From an uncultured Bryobacteraceae bacterium (lineage in GTDB: Bacteria; Acidobacteriota; Terriglobia; Bryobacterales; Bryobacteraceae), in NCBI GenBank assembly GCA_937920635.1, contig CAKZUE010000033.1, forward strand, positions 62,001-126,000: 64,000 nucleotides of DNA, in the 5' to 3' direction. The notes under the pieces are model-generated. The model was given only the letters and a program-made list of their open reading frames with translations. It searched no databases and had not been told where the DNA came from. Position numbers and translations under genes: made by a program. Below, piece by piece: positions 37,693-46,199 of this stretch. Every line of letters starts with the position of its first letter. Position 1 is the first letter of the stretch.

Positions 37693-38450
37693 GGCTTCTT
37701 CCTCAGCCCTTCCGCCAGCAGGATGCCGGCGCCCAGCAACACCACGATCACGGTGGAAATGGCGTTCACCACCGGCGAGCCGCCGCGCCGCGCCATGGCG
37801 TACAGCACCATCGGCAGCGTCTCGGTGTCGACGCCCGCCACCAGCGAGGTGATGACGTAATCGTCGAAAGAAATGGTGAACGCCAGCAGCGCCGCCGAGA
37901 GCACCGCCGGCAGCAGGTTCGGCAGCGTCACGCGGAGAAACGCCTCCCATTCGCGCGCGCCCAGGTCCATCGCCGCCTCTTCGAGCGCCGCGTCCATCGT
38001 CCGCAGCCGCGCCAGCACCACCAGCACCACGAACGCCAGGCAGAAACTGACATGCGCCAGGATCACCGTGTGCAGGCCAAGCTGCAATCCCGCATATCGG
38101 AAAAGCCATTGGAACAGCGCCAGCAGCGCGATGCCCGTGACGATCTCCGGCGTCACCAGAGACACCGAGAGCGCCGTCATCAGCATTCTCGACTCGCGCT
38201 TCCACAGCCCGTAGGCGCACAGCGTGCCAGCCACGGTGGCCAGCAATGTCGCGGTTGCCGCGATCCACAGGCTGTTCGCTGCAGCCTCCACCAGCCGCGC
38301 ATCGCGCCACGCTTCTTCGTACCAGCGCAGCGAAAAGCCCTCCCAGACGGTGAAGCGGCCCTGGTTGAAGCTGAACATCGCCAGCACCAGCAGCGGCGCG
38401 TGGAGAAACGCGTATAGCAGCACGGCGCTGGCTGCCAGGGTGCGCTTCAC
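37689..38450 (-). CDS. potC: Spermidine/putrescine ABC transporter permease
   Basis: The 253-residue inner-membrane permease has six helices and the EAA loop that docks to the ATPase (EEAAMDLGAREWEAFLRVTLP). It starts at a GTG overlapping the potB stop (GTGA), so the two are translationally coupled. FSFNQGRFTVWEGFSLRWY near the first helix is typical of PotC/PotI. Confidence 0.93.
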   Translation of the reverse strand: MKRTLAASAVLLYAFLHAPLLVLAMFSFNQGRFTVWEGFSLRWYEEAWRDARLVEAAANSLWIAATATLLATVAGTLCAYGLWKRESRMLMTALSVSLVTPEIVTGIALLALFQWLFRYAGLQLGLHTVILAHVSFCLAFVVLVVLARLRTMDAALEEAAMDLGAREWEAFLRVTLPNLLPAVLSAALLAFTISFDDYVITSLVAGVDTETLPMVLYAMARRGGSPVVNAISTVIVVLLGAGILLAEGLRKKP

Positions 38451-39280
38451 AGCAGGGGCTCCTCGCGCCGCCGCGCTTCCAGCCACAGCAGCACCAGCAC
38501 GGCGGCCATCAGCGCCAGTGAAACCGCGGCGCCGAAGGGCCAGTCCCGCGCCGCAGTGAACTGATTCTGGATCAGCGTGCCCGCCAGGATTGTCTTGCCG
38601 CCGCCCAGCAGATCGGGGATCAGATACGTGCCCAGGCAGGGAATGAAGACCAGCAGGATGCCGGCGCGGATGCCTGGCGCCGCCAGCGGCAGCGTGATGC
38701 GCCAGAACGCCTGCCAGTCGCGCGCGCCGAGGTCCGCCGCGGCTTCCAGCAGATGCGGCTCCTGCCGTTCCAGCGCGGCGTACAGCGGCAGCACCATGAA
38801 CGGCAGATGCGCGTACACCAAACCCAGCACCACCGCGCCCCAGTTGTACAGCAGCGGCAGCGGCTCGTTGATCAGGCCCGCCTTCAGCAGCAGCGAATTG
38901 ATCAGGCCCGTGTCGCGCAGCAGGAACATCCAGGCGTAGGTGCGGATCAGCAGGCTGGTCCAGAACGGCAGCATCACCAGCGCCAGCAGAAGGTTCTTCC
39001 ACCGTCCCGAGCGCGTGATGGCCATCGCGAGAGGAAAGGCCATCACCAGGCACAGGGCCGTGGAGACGGCCGCTACGAAGAACGACCGCAGCAGGATGCC
39101 CAGATAGAGCGGATCCGCCAGGCGCTGCCAGTTCTCGAGCGTCCACGGCGGCACGACGCCGCCGTACGCGCCGCGGCTCTGGAATGCGTAGGCCGCCAGC
39201 ACGGCGAAGGGAACGCCCACTGTGGCGATCATCAACGCGGCGGCAGGGGCGAGCGCGGCCGCGCGGAGCCGCGTGTTCAT
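38447..39280 (-). CDS. potB: Spermidine/putrescine ABC transporter permease
   Basis: The 277-residue permease has six helices and an EAA loop (LEAAADLGARDWQAFWRITLP). ITRSGRWKNLLLALVMLPFWTS and LIRTYAW are typical PotB/PotH sequence. It overlaps potA by four bases (ATGA). With PotC it forms the membrane channel. Confidence 0.94.
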   Translation of the reverse strand: MNTRLRAAALAPAAALMIATVGVPFAVLAAYAFQSRGAYGGVVPPWTLENWQRLADPLYLGILLRSFFVAAVSTALCLVMAFPLAMAITRSGRWKNLLLALVMLPFWTSLLIRTYAWMFLLRDTGLINSLLLKAGLINEPLPLLYNWGAVVLGLVYAHLPFMVLPLYAALERQEPHLLEAAADLGARDWQAFWRITLPLAAPGIRAGILLVFIPCLGTYLIPDLLGGGKTILAGTLIQNQFTAARDWPFGAAVSLALMAAVLVLLWLEARRREEPLL

Positions 39281-40239
39281 GGCTCGGCGGCCCGGATTTC
39301 GTCTTCCTCGCGCCAGGAGACGTGCACCCGCTCGCCGGGCTGGAAGGTTCCATCGAACGGAGACAGCTCCGCCACAATGCGCGTGCCGCCGTCGAGCTCC
39401 GCCTCCACATGGATGCAGTTGCCGAGGAACAGCGACGCCAGCACTCGGGCGGGCGCCGATTTGCGGCCCGCGCCAGGCGGTGTGCGCGACACGTGCGTGG
39501 CCTCAGGGCGCAGGCCAAACCCCTCCAGCCAGTTCATCGGCCCAAGAAACGACGCCGCGAAACGCGTCCGCGGCCGCAGGTAGAGCTCCTGCGGCGTCCC
39601 AAGCTGCTCGCATCCGCCGTTCTTCAGCAACAGAATGCGGTCCGAAAGCGAGAGGGCCTCCTCCTTGTCGTGCGTCACAAAAACGAAGGTGATGCCCACG
39701 CGGCGCTGAAGCGTGCGCAGCTCCACGCGAACCTGCTTCCGCAGGTTCGGATCCAGCGCCGAGAGCGGCTCGTCCAGCAGCAGCACCGCCGGGCGCAGCA
39801 CCAGCGAACGCGCCAGCGCCACCCTCTGCTTTTCGCCCCCGGAAAGCTGCCGCGGGTAGCGGTTCAGCTTGCCGCCCAGGCCCAGCATTTCGATGCAATC
39901 GTCCACCGCCCGCCGTCCTTCGCCGTTGCGGTAGCGCAAGCCGAATTCGATGTTCTCGCGCACGGTCAGATGCGGGAACAGCGCGTAACTCTGGAACACG
40001 GTGGAGACGTTGCGCTGATACGGCGGCAGCCCGTCGAGCCTCCGCCCTTCCAGCAGAATGCACCCGCGCGTCGGCTGCTCGAAGCCGGCGATCAGCCGCA
40101 GCGTGGTGGTCTTGCCGCAACCGGACGGTCCCAGGAGCCCGAAAAACTCGCCTTGCGCGATTTCCAGCGACACGCCCGCCAGCGCCGTGTGCCCCGGGTA
40201 TTCCTTGGCCAGATCCTGGAGTTCGAGGTGTGCGCCCAT
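39277..40239 (-). CDS. potA: Spermidine/putrescine ABC transporter ATP-binding protein
   Basis: The 320-residue ATPase shows Walker A (LLGPSGCGKTTTLRLIAG), a Q-loop (VFQSYALFPHLTVREN), the ABC signature (LSGGEKQRVALARSLV), Walker B (AVLLLDEPLSALD) and an H-loop (FVTHDKEEAL). A C-terminal TOBE domain follows. It leads the potABCD run and starts 18 bases after the ybjQ-like gene. Confidence 0.96.
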   Translation of the reverse strand: MGAHLELQDLAKEYPGHTALAGVSLEIAQGEFFGLLGPSGCGKTTTLRLIAGFEQPTRGCILLEGRRLDGLPPYQRNVSTVFQSYALFPHLTVRENIEFGLRYRNGEGRRAVDDCIEMLGLGGKLNRYPRQLSGGEKQRVALARSLVLRPAVLLLDEPLSALDPNLRKQVRVELRTLQRRVGITFVFVTHDKEEALSLSDRILLLKNGGCEQLGTPQELYLRPRTRFAASFLGPMNWLEGFGLRPEATHVSRTPPGAGRKSAPARVLASLFLGNCIHVEAELDGGTRIVAELSPFDGTFQPGERVHVSWREEDEIRAAEP

Positions 40240-40257
40240 CAGCGCTTCCCACCGATA

Positions 40258-40605
40258 TTAACGTGATTCCTGGCTGCCGGGTGCAACCGTGACGGCGGTG
40301 CCCGCGGCGGTCACCATCAGCATGCCGCCGCCGTGGGAGCCGGTGATGGTCTCGTAATCGAGATCGACGCCAATGACGGCGTTGGCGCCCATCGCGCGCG
40401 CCTCCTCGCACATTTCGCCGATGGCGAGCTGCTTCGCCTTCCGCAGCTCGTTCTCATAAGCGGCGCTGCGCCCGCCGACGATGTCGCGGATGCCGGCAAA
40501 GAAATCTTTGAAGATATTCGCGCCGAGAATCGCCTCGCCGCTCACCAGCCCGTGATACTGCTGGACCCTCCAGCCCTCCAGCGTGTGTGTGGTTACAACC
40601 AGCAT
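40258..40605 (-). CDS. YbjQ/UPF0145 family protein
   Basis: The 115-residue protein has the full UPF0145/DUF74 pattern ([56 protein letters not shown]). The family forms pentameric beta-barrel-like rings and is sometimes labelled heavy-metal binding without strong proof. It sits between guaD and potA with 12- and 18-base gaps, so it is likely in the same transcript; its role there is unknown. Confidence 0.92.
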   Translation of the reverse strand: MLVVTTHTLEGWRVQQYHGLVSGEAILGANIFKDFFAGIRDIVGGRSAAYENELRKAKQLAIGEMCEEARAMGANAVIGVDLDYETITGSHGGGMLMVTAAGTAVTVAPGSQESR

Positions 40606-40617
40606 GGCAGCTCCGGT

Positions 40618-41085
40618 TCAGTAGGGAATGCGATGCGCGCTGGCCAGCCAGGCCTCGAACGGCAGTCCCGCCTCTTCCAGCGGCATTCTTCGGGTGGGCA
40701 GTGCGCGCGCCGTCTCCGGCAGCGCGAATTGCTCGTAGAGAAAACTGTCGTCGAACCCGGCGCGCGCGGCGTCCTCGCGCCCCGCGGCGTAATACAACGC
40801 GTCGAGACGCGCCCAGTAAATGGCGCCCAGGCACATCGGACAGGGTTCGCAGGAGGAATAGAGGGACGCGCCGCGCAGATCGAACCGCCCCAGCCTGCGG
40901 CAGGCGGCGCGGATGGCCACGATCTCGGCGTGCGCCGTCGGGTCGAGTTCGGAGGTGACGTGATTGGCGCCCTCGGCGATCACTTCGCCTCCGAGCACGA
41001 CCACGGCGCCAAAAGGACCGCCGCGCCCCTGCCCGGCGTTGTCGACGGCGAGCCGGATGGCGCGGCGGAGAAATTCCTCGTGCAT
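40618..41085 (-). CDS. guaD: Guanine deaminase (cytidine-deaminase fold)
   Basis: The 155-residue protein matches the Bacillus subtilis GuaD layout closely. The zinc site is HAE (DPTAHAEIVAIRAAC) plus PCxxC (SSCEPCPMCLGAIYWAR). GFDDSFLYEQF comes from the domain-swapped C-terminal segment that separates GuaD from TadA. It converts guanine to xanthine and ammonia, a purine-nitrogen scavenging step. Its C terminus (PFEAWLASAHRIPY) also parallels GuaD. No xanthine dehydrogenase is nearby. Confidence 0.9.
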   Translation of the reverse strand: MHEEFLRRAIRLAVDNAGQGRGGPFGAVVVLGGEVIAEGANHVTSELDPTAHAEIVAIRAACRRLGRFDLRGASLYSSCEPCPMCLGAIYWARLDALYYAAGREDAARAGFDDSFLYEQFALPETARALPTRRMPLEEAGLPFEAWLASAHRIPY

Positions 41086-41133
41086 TTCAGGCAGAGCCAG
41101 TCTCTACCCAATTATGCATGGATCGGGACGCGT

Positions 41134-41775
41134 TTACACCGCGCCGCCGGCGAACTGCTTCGAGTAGTCCTGGAGCCGGAAGCGCTCTTCCGCCTTCTTC
41201 CAGTTGACGACGTTCCACCAGTTGCCCACGTACTCGGCGCGGCGGTTCTGATACTTCAGGTAGTAGGCGTGCTCCCATACGTCCAGGCCGATGACGGGGA
41301 ACTTGCCCTCCATCAGCGGATTGTCCTGGTTCGGCGTGGAGACGATCTCCAGCCCGCTCTGGCCGATGATGAGCCACGCCCAGCCGGAACCGAAGCGGCC
41401 CATGGCGGCGGCGGCGAACTTTTCCTTGAACTGGTTGAAATCGCCGAAGACGCGCTGGATGGCGGCTGCCAGCAGCCCGGTGGGCTCGCCGCCCTGCTTC
41501 GGCCCCATGATCTCCCAGAACAGGGAGTGATTCCAGTGGCCGCCGCCGTTGTTGCGGACAGCCGTGCGGATGGACTCGGGCACGATGGCGAGATTGTTGG
41601 CGAGCAGCTCTTCCAGGCTCCTGTTGGCGAGATCCGGCACGGTGGCCAGCGCCTTGTTGACGTTGTCTACGTAAGCGCCGTGGTGCTTGGTGTGATGGAT
41701 CTCCATCGTCCGCGCGTCGATGTAAGGCTCGAGCGCGTCATAGGCGTACGGAAGCTGTGGCAGGGTGAATGGCAT
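41134..41775 (-). CDS. sodA: Mn/Fe superoxide dismutase
   Basis: The 213-residue enzyme has metal ligands in [18 protein letters not shown] (first His), [17 protein letters not shown] (second) and [17 protein letters not shown] (Asp and His). GGGHWNH and GSGWAWL favour the manganese type, though Fe or cambialistic use cannot be excluded. It lacks a signal peptide, so it is cytoplasmic. GAGGAG precedes the start. It is the first gene of the leftward run leading to guaD and potABCD. Confidence 0.95.
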   Translation of the reverse strand: MPFTLPQLPYAYDALEPYIDARTMEIHHTKHHGAYVDNVNKALATVPDLANRSLEELLANNLAIVPESIRTAVRNNGGGHWNHSLFWEIMGPKQGGEPTGLLAAAIQRVFGDFNQFKEKFAAAAMGRFGSGWAWLIIGQSGLEIVSTPNQDNPLMEGKFPVIGLDVWEHAYYLKYQNRRAEYVGNWWNVVNWKKAEERFRLQDYSKQFAGGAV

Positions 41776-41896
41776 CTTGTTGTGAAACTCCTCTAGCTAT
41801 CCCAGATGAACGAAGCAGCCGTTCGGATGCGGCTTCCTGGCGGCGCGGGCCGCGCGGAAGCCTCTTTTCATTGTAGGGAATGCCCCGGACCCGGGC

Positions 41897-43339
41897 TCAG
41901 AGGCTGGCGCCGCCGGCGCGCTCGAATGCATCGCCGAGGCGGAAGAGCACGGGCTCGCCGAAGTGCGGCCCGATCAGTTGCAGCCCTACCGGCAGGCCTT
42001 CCGCGGTTCTGCCGCATGGCACGCTCAGGCCCGGCAGCCCAGCCAGCGACGCCGTGATCGTGAAGATGTCGGACAGGTACATCTGAAGCGGATCGTCGAG
42101 CTTCTCGCCCAGCCGGAACGCCGGAAACGGGCTCACCGGCGTGGCGATCACGTCCACCTGCTCGAAGGCGGCCAGAAAATCGCGCGTGATCAGCGTGCGC
42201 ACCTTCTGCGCCTTCAGATAGTACGCGTCGTAATAGCCAGCGCTGAGCACGTACGTGCCCAGCATGATGCGCCGCTTGCACTCGGCGCCGAAGCCCTGCC
42301 CGCGCGTCAGCGAGTACATCTCCGCCAGCGTTTCGGCCTGCGGCGCCCGCCAGGTGTAGCGCACGCCGTCATAGCGCGCCAGGTTCGAGCTCGCCTCGGC
42401 CGTGCACACGATGTAGTAACAGGGGATCGCGTAGGAGGTGTGCGGCAGGCTGATCTCGCGCAGTTCGCAGCCGAGCGAGGCCAGCAGCGCCCGCGCCTTC
42501 TCCATCTGAGCGGCCGTGTCCTGCGTCAGCCCCTCGAAATACTCGAGCGGCACGCCTACGCGCAGCCCGCGCGCCTCGCCGGTCATCGCGGCCTGGTAAT
42601 CCGGCACCGGAGCGAAGGCGCTGGTCGAATCGCGCTCGTCGCGCCCGGCCATGGCCTGAAGCACCGCCGCGGCGTCGCGCACGTTGCGCGCCAGCGGCCC
42701 GATCCGGTCCAGCGACGAAGCGAATGCCACCAGCCCGTAGCGCGAAACGCGCCCGTAGGTTGGACTCAGCCCCACCACGCCGCAGAAGCTCGCCGGCTGG
42801 CGGATGCTGCCGCCAGTGTCCGAGCCGAGCGCCGCCACCGCGGTTCCCTGCGCCACCGCCGCCGCCGAGCCGCCCGAACTGCCGCCCGGCACGCGGTCCG
42901 GCGCCGCCGGATTCCGCACCGGGCCGAACGCCGAGTTCTCGTTCGACGAACCCATGGCGAACTCGTCGCAGTTCGTCTTGCCGAGCACGACGGCGCCCGC
43001 GCGCTCCAGCCGCTCCACTGCCGTGGCGTCATACGGCGGCACGAAATTCTCCAGCAGCCGCGAGCCGCAAGTCGTTCGGACGCCCCGCGTGACGATGTTG
43101 TCCTTCACCGCTACGGGCACGCCCGCCAGCGGTCCCGGATCTTGGCCGCGCCCGAGCGCCGCGTCCACGGCTTCCGCCGCCCGCAGCGCGCGCTCCTCGG
43201 CCAGCAGCAGGTAGGCGTTGGTCTTGGGGTTCTCCTCGCGCGCCGTGCGCAGCGCCTCCTGTGCCAGCTCGCGGGCGCTCACCCGCCGGGCGCGCAGCGC
43301 CTCCTGAATGCCTGTGATCGTCAGCTTCCCGATTTCCAT
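41897..43339 (-). CDS. gatA: Asp-tRNA(Asn)/Glu-tRNA(Gln) amidotransferase subunit A
   Basis: The 480-residue amidase has the Ser-cisSer-Lys triad region: Lys in PVAVKDNI, the Gly/Ser-rich [14 protein letters not shown], and [34 protein letters not shown] is typical of GatA. The start is the ATG after GAGG; an upstream in-frame TTG (43360) is also open. It supplies ammonia from glutamine for the GatCAB complex that makes Gln-tRNA and/or Asn-tRNA. gatC lies 10 bases upstream; gatB is not in the window. Confidence 0.96.
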   Translation of the reverse strand: MEIGKLTITGIQEALRARRVSARELAQEALRTAREENPKTNAYLLLAEERALRAAEAVDAALGRGQDPGPLAGVPVAVKDNIVTRGVRTTCGSRLLENFVPPYDATAVERLERAGAVVLGKTNCDEFAMGSSNENSAFGPVRNPAAPDRVPGGSSGGSAAAVAQGTAVAALGSDTGGSIRQPASFCGVVGLSPTYGRVSRYGLVAFASSLDRIGPLARNVRDAAAVLQAMAGRDERDSTSAFAPVPDYQAAMTGEARGLRVGVPLEYFEGLTQDTAAQMEKARALLASLGCELREISLPHTSYAIPCYYIVCTAEASSNLARYDGVRYTWRAPQAETLAEMYSLTRGQGFGAECKRRIMLGTYVLSAGYYDAYYLKAQKVRTLITRDFLAAFEQVDVIATPVSPFPAFRLGEKLDDPLQMYLSDIFTITASLAGLPGLSVPCGRTAEGLPVGLQLIGPHFGEPVLFRLGDAFERAGGASL

Positions 43340-43349
43340 CCTGCGCGCC

Positions 43350-43649
43350 TCAGCGTTCAATCACGCGCGGCACCTTGAAATGCCCCGCCCCTGCCGCCGG
43401 CGCGTTGGCCATGGCGTCTTCGTGGCTGAGCGGCTCGCGCGGCTCGTCTTCGCGCAGCGTGCTGTTCTCCGCGCCGGGGAATAGAACCTGCGCCATCGGC
43501 GCCACCGCCTCCGTGTCCAGCTCCCGCAGCTTGTCCATGTGCGCCAGGATCTCGTCCAGGTCGTGCGTCATGCGCTTCAGCTCGTCCCCGGACAACTCGA
43601 GGTGCGCCAGCGCCGCCACATGGCGGACTTCCTGCTCGGTGATCTTCAC
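43350..43649 (-). CDS. gatC: Asp-tRNA(Asn)/Glu-tRNA(Gln) amidotransferase subunit C
   Basis: The 99-residue GatC ([38 protein letters not shown]) wraps around GatA in the complex. It starts at a GTG overlapping the stop of the DciA-like gene (GTGA), and gatA follows closely. The C-terminal [14 protein letters not shown] is the usual GatC end. Confidence 0.95.
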   Translation of the reverse strand: MKITEQEVRHVAALAHLELSGDELKRMTHDLDEILAHMDKLRELDTEAVAPMAQVLFPGAENSTLREDEPREPLSHEDAMANAPAAGAGHFKVPRVIER

Positions 43650-44065
43650 GATGCCAGGGCCTTTCGTTTCGAACGGAGATAAATGCGCCGCAAGACGGGG
43701 TCTTCGATCCGCTCCGCGTCCTCTCCAGCGGGCTGCGCCGTCAGCCGGAAGCCCGGATCCAGCGCCTCGCTGCGCGCCGGGCGGCGCGGCACAACCAGCC
43801 GGTATTCGATCCAGCGCGGCGCAGAGGCGCCGAGCATGGAGCGCAGATTGGCCAGGATCTGCCCGCTCAGCAGTTCCAGATTGCGTTGCCAGAGATCGTC
43901 GCCGACTTCCACGACCAGCCGCTGGCCTTCGAGCGCCACGGCTCTGGTGTGGCGCGCCGCCTTCTTTCCCACAGCCGCCGGCCAGGCGGCCAGCGTCAGC
44001 TCCTCCGGTGAGAGATGTCTCCGCGCCGCCTTCGATAGTCCAAGCAGTCGGCCAGCCTGTTCCAT
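43646..44065 (-). CDS. DUF721/DciA-like protein
   Basis: The protein has 139 residues from the ATG giving MEQAGRLLGLSKAARRH, where the family normally starts; an in-frame ATG at 44092 adds nine residues. The core has LAAWPAAVGKKAARHTRAVALEGQRLVVEV and LWQRNLELLSGQIL, the DUF721 KH-like pattern. DciA proteins of this family load the replicative helicase in bacteria that lack DnaC. TACAAT lies 17 bases before the chosen ATG and could be its -10. It is the first gene of a run with gatC and gatA. Confidence 0.82.
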   Translation of the reverse strand: MEQAGRLLGLSKAARRHLSPEELTLAAWPAAVGKKAARHTRAVALEGQRLVVEVGDDLWQRNLELLSGQILANLRSMLGASAPRWIEYRLVVPRRPARSEALDPGFRLTAQPAGEDAERIEDPVLRRIYLRSKRKALAS

Positions 44066-44317
44066 TCGCGTGATTCGATGCGATTGTACCATCGCCCGGA
44101 GAGAGGCACCAGGAACACGGTTGCCCTCTCTTGCGCTGCGAACCGCCGCGCACCGAAGCCGCGATTGGGCGGCTCTCCAGCCGTGAGGACAGCCGCGATG
44201 AGAGCGGGCTGCCGTCTGGATCCGTGCCGCGGCTGGGGGGCGCGAACCGCCCGCAAAAAGCGGTCCCCGCGCAAGCTTCGTTCTGTGGCGCCGCGGCGCG
44301 GCCCCGGCGCCTCATGC

Positions 44318-44323
44318 TAGGCT
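44318..44323 (+). promoter_or_regulatory. TAGGCT extended -10-like box before maf
   Basis: TGC-TAGGCT ends nine bases before the maf ATG, with no Shine-Dalgarno sequence between. It matches the TANNNT pattern of leaderless promoters but is a weak -10 (three of six). Confidence 0.25.
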
Positions 44324-44332
44324 GTGTGTCCG

Positions 44333-44899
44333 ATGATCGTGCTCGCTTCGCAATCGCCGCGCCGCCGCGAACTGTTGGCCAACGCCGGCATCTCCTGCGC
44401 CGTCCGTCCCGCGGGCATCGAGGAGGAGCCACGGGAGGGCGAATCGCCGGAGCAGTATGTGGCGCGGCTGGCGCGCGAGAAGGCTGAAGCCGTCGAGGCA
44501 GGCGAGGAAGAGTTCGTGCTCGCCGCCGACACGACGGTCGTGGTGGACGGGCAGATCCTGGAAAAGCCGCACTCGGCGGAAGAGGCCGCGCGCATGCTTC
44601 GCCTCCTGCACGGGCGCGATCACCTCGTCCTGACCGGCGTCTGCCTGCGCCATCAGGGACGCTTCTGGACCGCCGTCGAATCCACGCGCGTCTGGTTCAT
44701 CCCGCTGCGCGAGGAGGAAATCGCCGCCTACGCCCGTTCCGGCGAGCCGCTCGACAAGGCGGGCGGCTACGCCATCCAGGGACTGGCCTCGCGCTTCGCG
44801 GAAAGGATCGAAGGGTGCTACTTCAATGTGGTGGGTTTGCCGGTTTCGCGCGTCTACCGGATGCTGCGCGCTGCCGGCTACCACTTCAGCGAGGGATAG
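44333..44899 (+). CDS. maf: Maf-family nucleotide pyrophosphatase
   Basis: The 188-residue protein has the Maf signature (LASQSPRRRELLANAGI), catalytic Asp in LAADTTVVVDGQILEKP, and GKD/GGYAIQG-type residues (DKAGGYAIQGLASRF). It hydrolyses dTTP/UTP or modified nucleoside triphosphates to the monophosphate and limits their use in nucleic acids. Its end overlaps the EVE gene on the other strand by 22 bases. Confidence 0.95.
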   Translation: MIVLASQSPRRRELLANAGISCAVRPAGIEEEPREGESPEQYVARLAREKAEAVEAGEEEFVLAADTTVVVDGQILEKPHSAEEAARMLRLLHGRDHLVLTGVCLRHQGRFWTAVESTRVWFIPLREEEIAAYARSGEPLDKAGGYAIQGLASRFAERIEGCYFNVVGLPVSRVYRMLRAAGYHFSEG

Positions 44900-45288
44900 C
44901 GCTCCCGCATCCAGGCGAGGAATTCCTCTGGCACATCCATGGTCGACAGCCGCCCCTGGCGCACCAGCGCCCAGCCGCTGAAACGGCTCTCCGCCTTGAT
45001 CTCCTTCAGTCCAAGGGGCGGTTCGATCCGGCGTACGAACTCCACGTCCACCACCCAGGATTTCGGATTCACGGCATCCGGCCGCGGCGCGGAGACGATT
45101 TTCAAGACTCCCACAATCGCCGATTCGCCGCCGCTGTGATACAGAAACGCCCTGTCGCCGCTCTTCATCTGGCGGATGAAACCCACGGCCTGCGCGTTGG
45201 TGACGCCGTCCCAGACGGTGCGCCGGTCCCGTTCGAGATCTTCCACGGAGTATTCCGAAGGGTCTGTTTTCAGCAGGAAATACCGCAT
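44878..45288 (-). CDS. EVE-domain protein
   Basis: This 136-residue protein is a single EVE domain (MRYFLLKTDPSEYSVEDLE, TVWDGVTNAQAVGFIRQMKSGD, AFLYHSGGESAIVGVLKIV), a PUA-like fold known to read modified DNA or RNA bases. Bacterial stand-alone members are common; the ligand here is unknown. It converges with maf (22-base overlap). Confidence 0.93.
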   Translation of the reverse strand: MRYFLLKTDPSEYSVEDLERDRRTVWDGVTNAQAVGFIRQMKSGDRAFLYHSGGESAIVGVLKIVSAPRPDAVNPKSWVVDVEFVRRIEPPLGLKEIKAESRFSGWALVRQGRLSTMDVPEEFLAWMRERYPSLKW

Positions 45289-45420
45289 ACGCCCTGTTTG
45301 GATGCGCGGGCGGGACTTTCGTTCCAGAACCCCGGTTCCGGCCCGGCGCGGACAGGGTGGAACGGAAGGCATGGGACAAGGCCGCGCCAAATCGATCCCG
45401 GCGGACCGCGTGCTCTCCTG

Positions 45421-45426
45421 TAGAAT
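45421..45426 (+). promoter_or_regulatory. TAGAAT -10-like box upstream of the capsule export operon
   Basis: TAGAATGAA is repeated almost exactly before bamA (49485). The -35 region is weak, so this is a candidate for the promoter of the wza-like gene, whose leader would be about 105 bases. Confidence 0.25.
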
Positions 45427-45538
45427 GAAAATGCTGGTGTCTGGGAACCTGTCTGCTGCCGTGGCTGCTGAGGAGCCCCCTGGCCGTGGAGCCGGAACGG
45501 CGGCAGAGCCCCATGCCAGAGGCCGCGGAGGAACCGTC

Positions 45539-46183
45539 ATGATCACGATCATTTCCAGCCGGAGGTTTGCAGCGGTTTTGGCTGCCCTGTTGTGTTCCTG
45601 CGTTGCGGCTGCGCCGCAGCCCCCTGTGGCGCCTGCCCAGCCGGCAGGCCCTGAAGCGCCCCGCCAGCAGACGCCCGTTGAGACGCCCGCGGACGCCCCT
45701 GCACCGGTCGATCCGAAGACTTACAAGGTGGGCGTGGAGGATGTGCTGAACATTCGGGTCTGGCGCGAGGCCGAGCTCAGCGGCAACGTCGTTGTGCGTC
45801 CCGATGGGCGGATCACGCTCCCTCTGGCCGGCGAAATCGAGGCCGTCGGCTTGACCCCGGAGGCCCTGGGCGTGAAGATCACGGAAGCCCTGAGCAAATT
45901 CCTCACCAGGCCCGAGGTCATTGTCTCCGTGGCCAGCGTCCGCAGCAAGCGTTATTACGTCTCCGGCAACGTGCTCCGTTCAGGTCCGGTGCCTCTTGTT
46001 ACGCCCACCACGGTGCTTCAGGCCCTCAGCAGTGCGGGCCTGGGCCAGTGGGCCAAGCGCAACAAGATCATCATCATGCGCGGCGCCGAGCGGATCAAAT
46101 TCAACTACAACGAAGTGATGAAGGGCAAGAGGCTGGAGCAGAACATCTTCTTGCAGGACGGGGATCACATCTTCGTTCCCTGA
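45539..46183 (+). CDS. Polysaccharide export outer-membrane protein (Wza-like)
   Basis: The 214-residue protein has a signal peptide with a cysteine near its end (MITIISSRRFAAVLAALLCSC), so it may be lipidated. A Pro/Ala-rich linker follows. The Poly_export domain (YKVGVEDVLNIRVWREAELSGN, VRPDGRITLPLAGEIEA) and an SLBB-type domain (RYYVSGNVLRSGPVPL) come next. It forms the outer-membrane exit for capsule or exopolysaccharide. The chosen ATG has GGAGG seven bases upstream. It starts an operon with a GumC-like co-polymerase and a CpsD-like kinase. Confidence 0.92.
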   Translation: MITIISSRRFAAVLAALLCSCVAAAPQPPVAPAQPAGPEAPRQQTPVETPADAPAPVDPKTYKVGVEDVLNIRVWREAELSGNVVVRPDGRITLPLAGEIEAVGLTPEALGVKITEALSKFLTRPEVIVSVASVRSKRYYVSGNVLRSGPVPLVTPTTVLQALSSAGLGQWAKRNKIIIMRGAERIKFNYNEVMKGKRLEQNIFLQDGDHIFVP

Positions 46184-46199
46184 GCCCGGAAAGGTCACC

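Noticed and set aside
45425-45538. Earlier in-frame ATG for the Wza-like protein
   Set aside because: It would put 38 residues without signal character before the signal peptide; the ATG at 45539 has GGAGG upstream and a normal leader.
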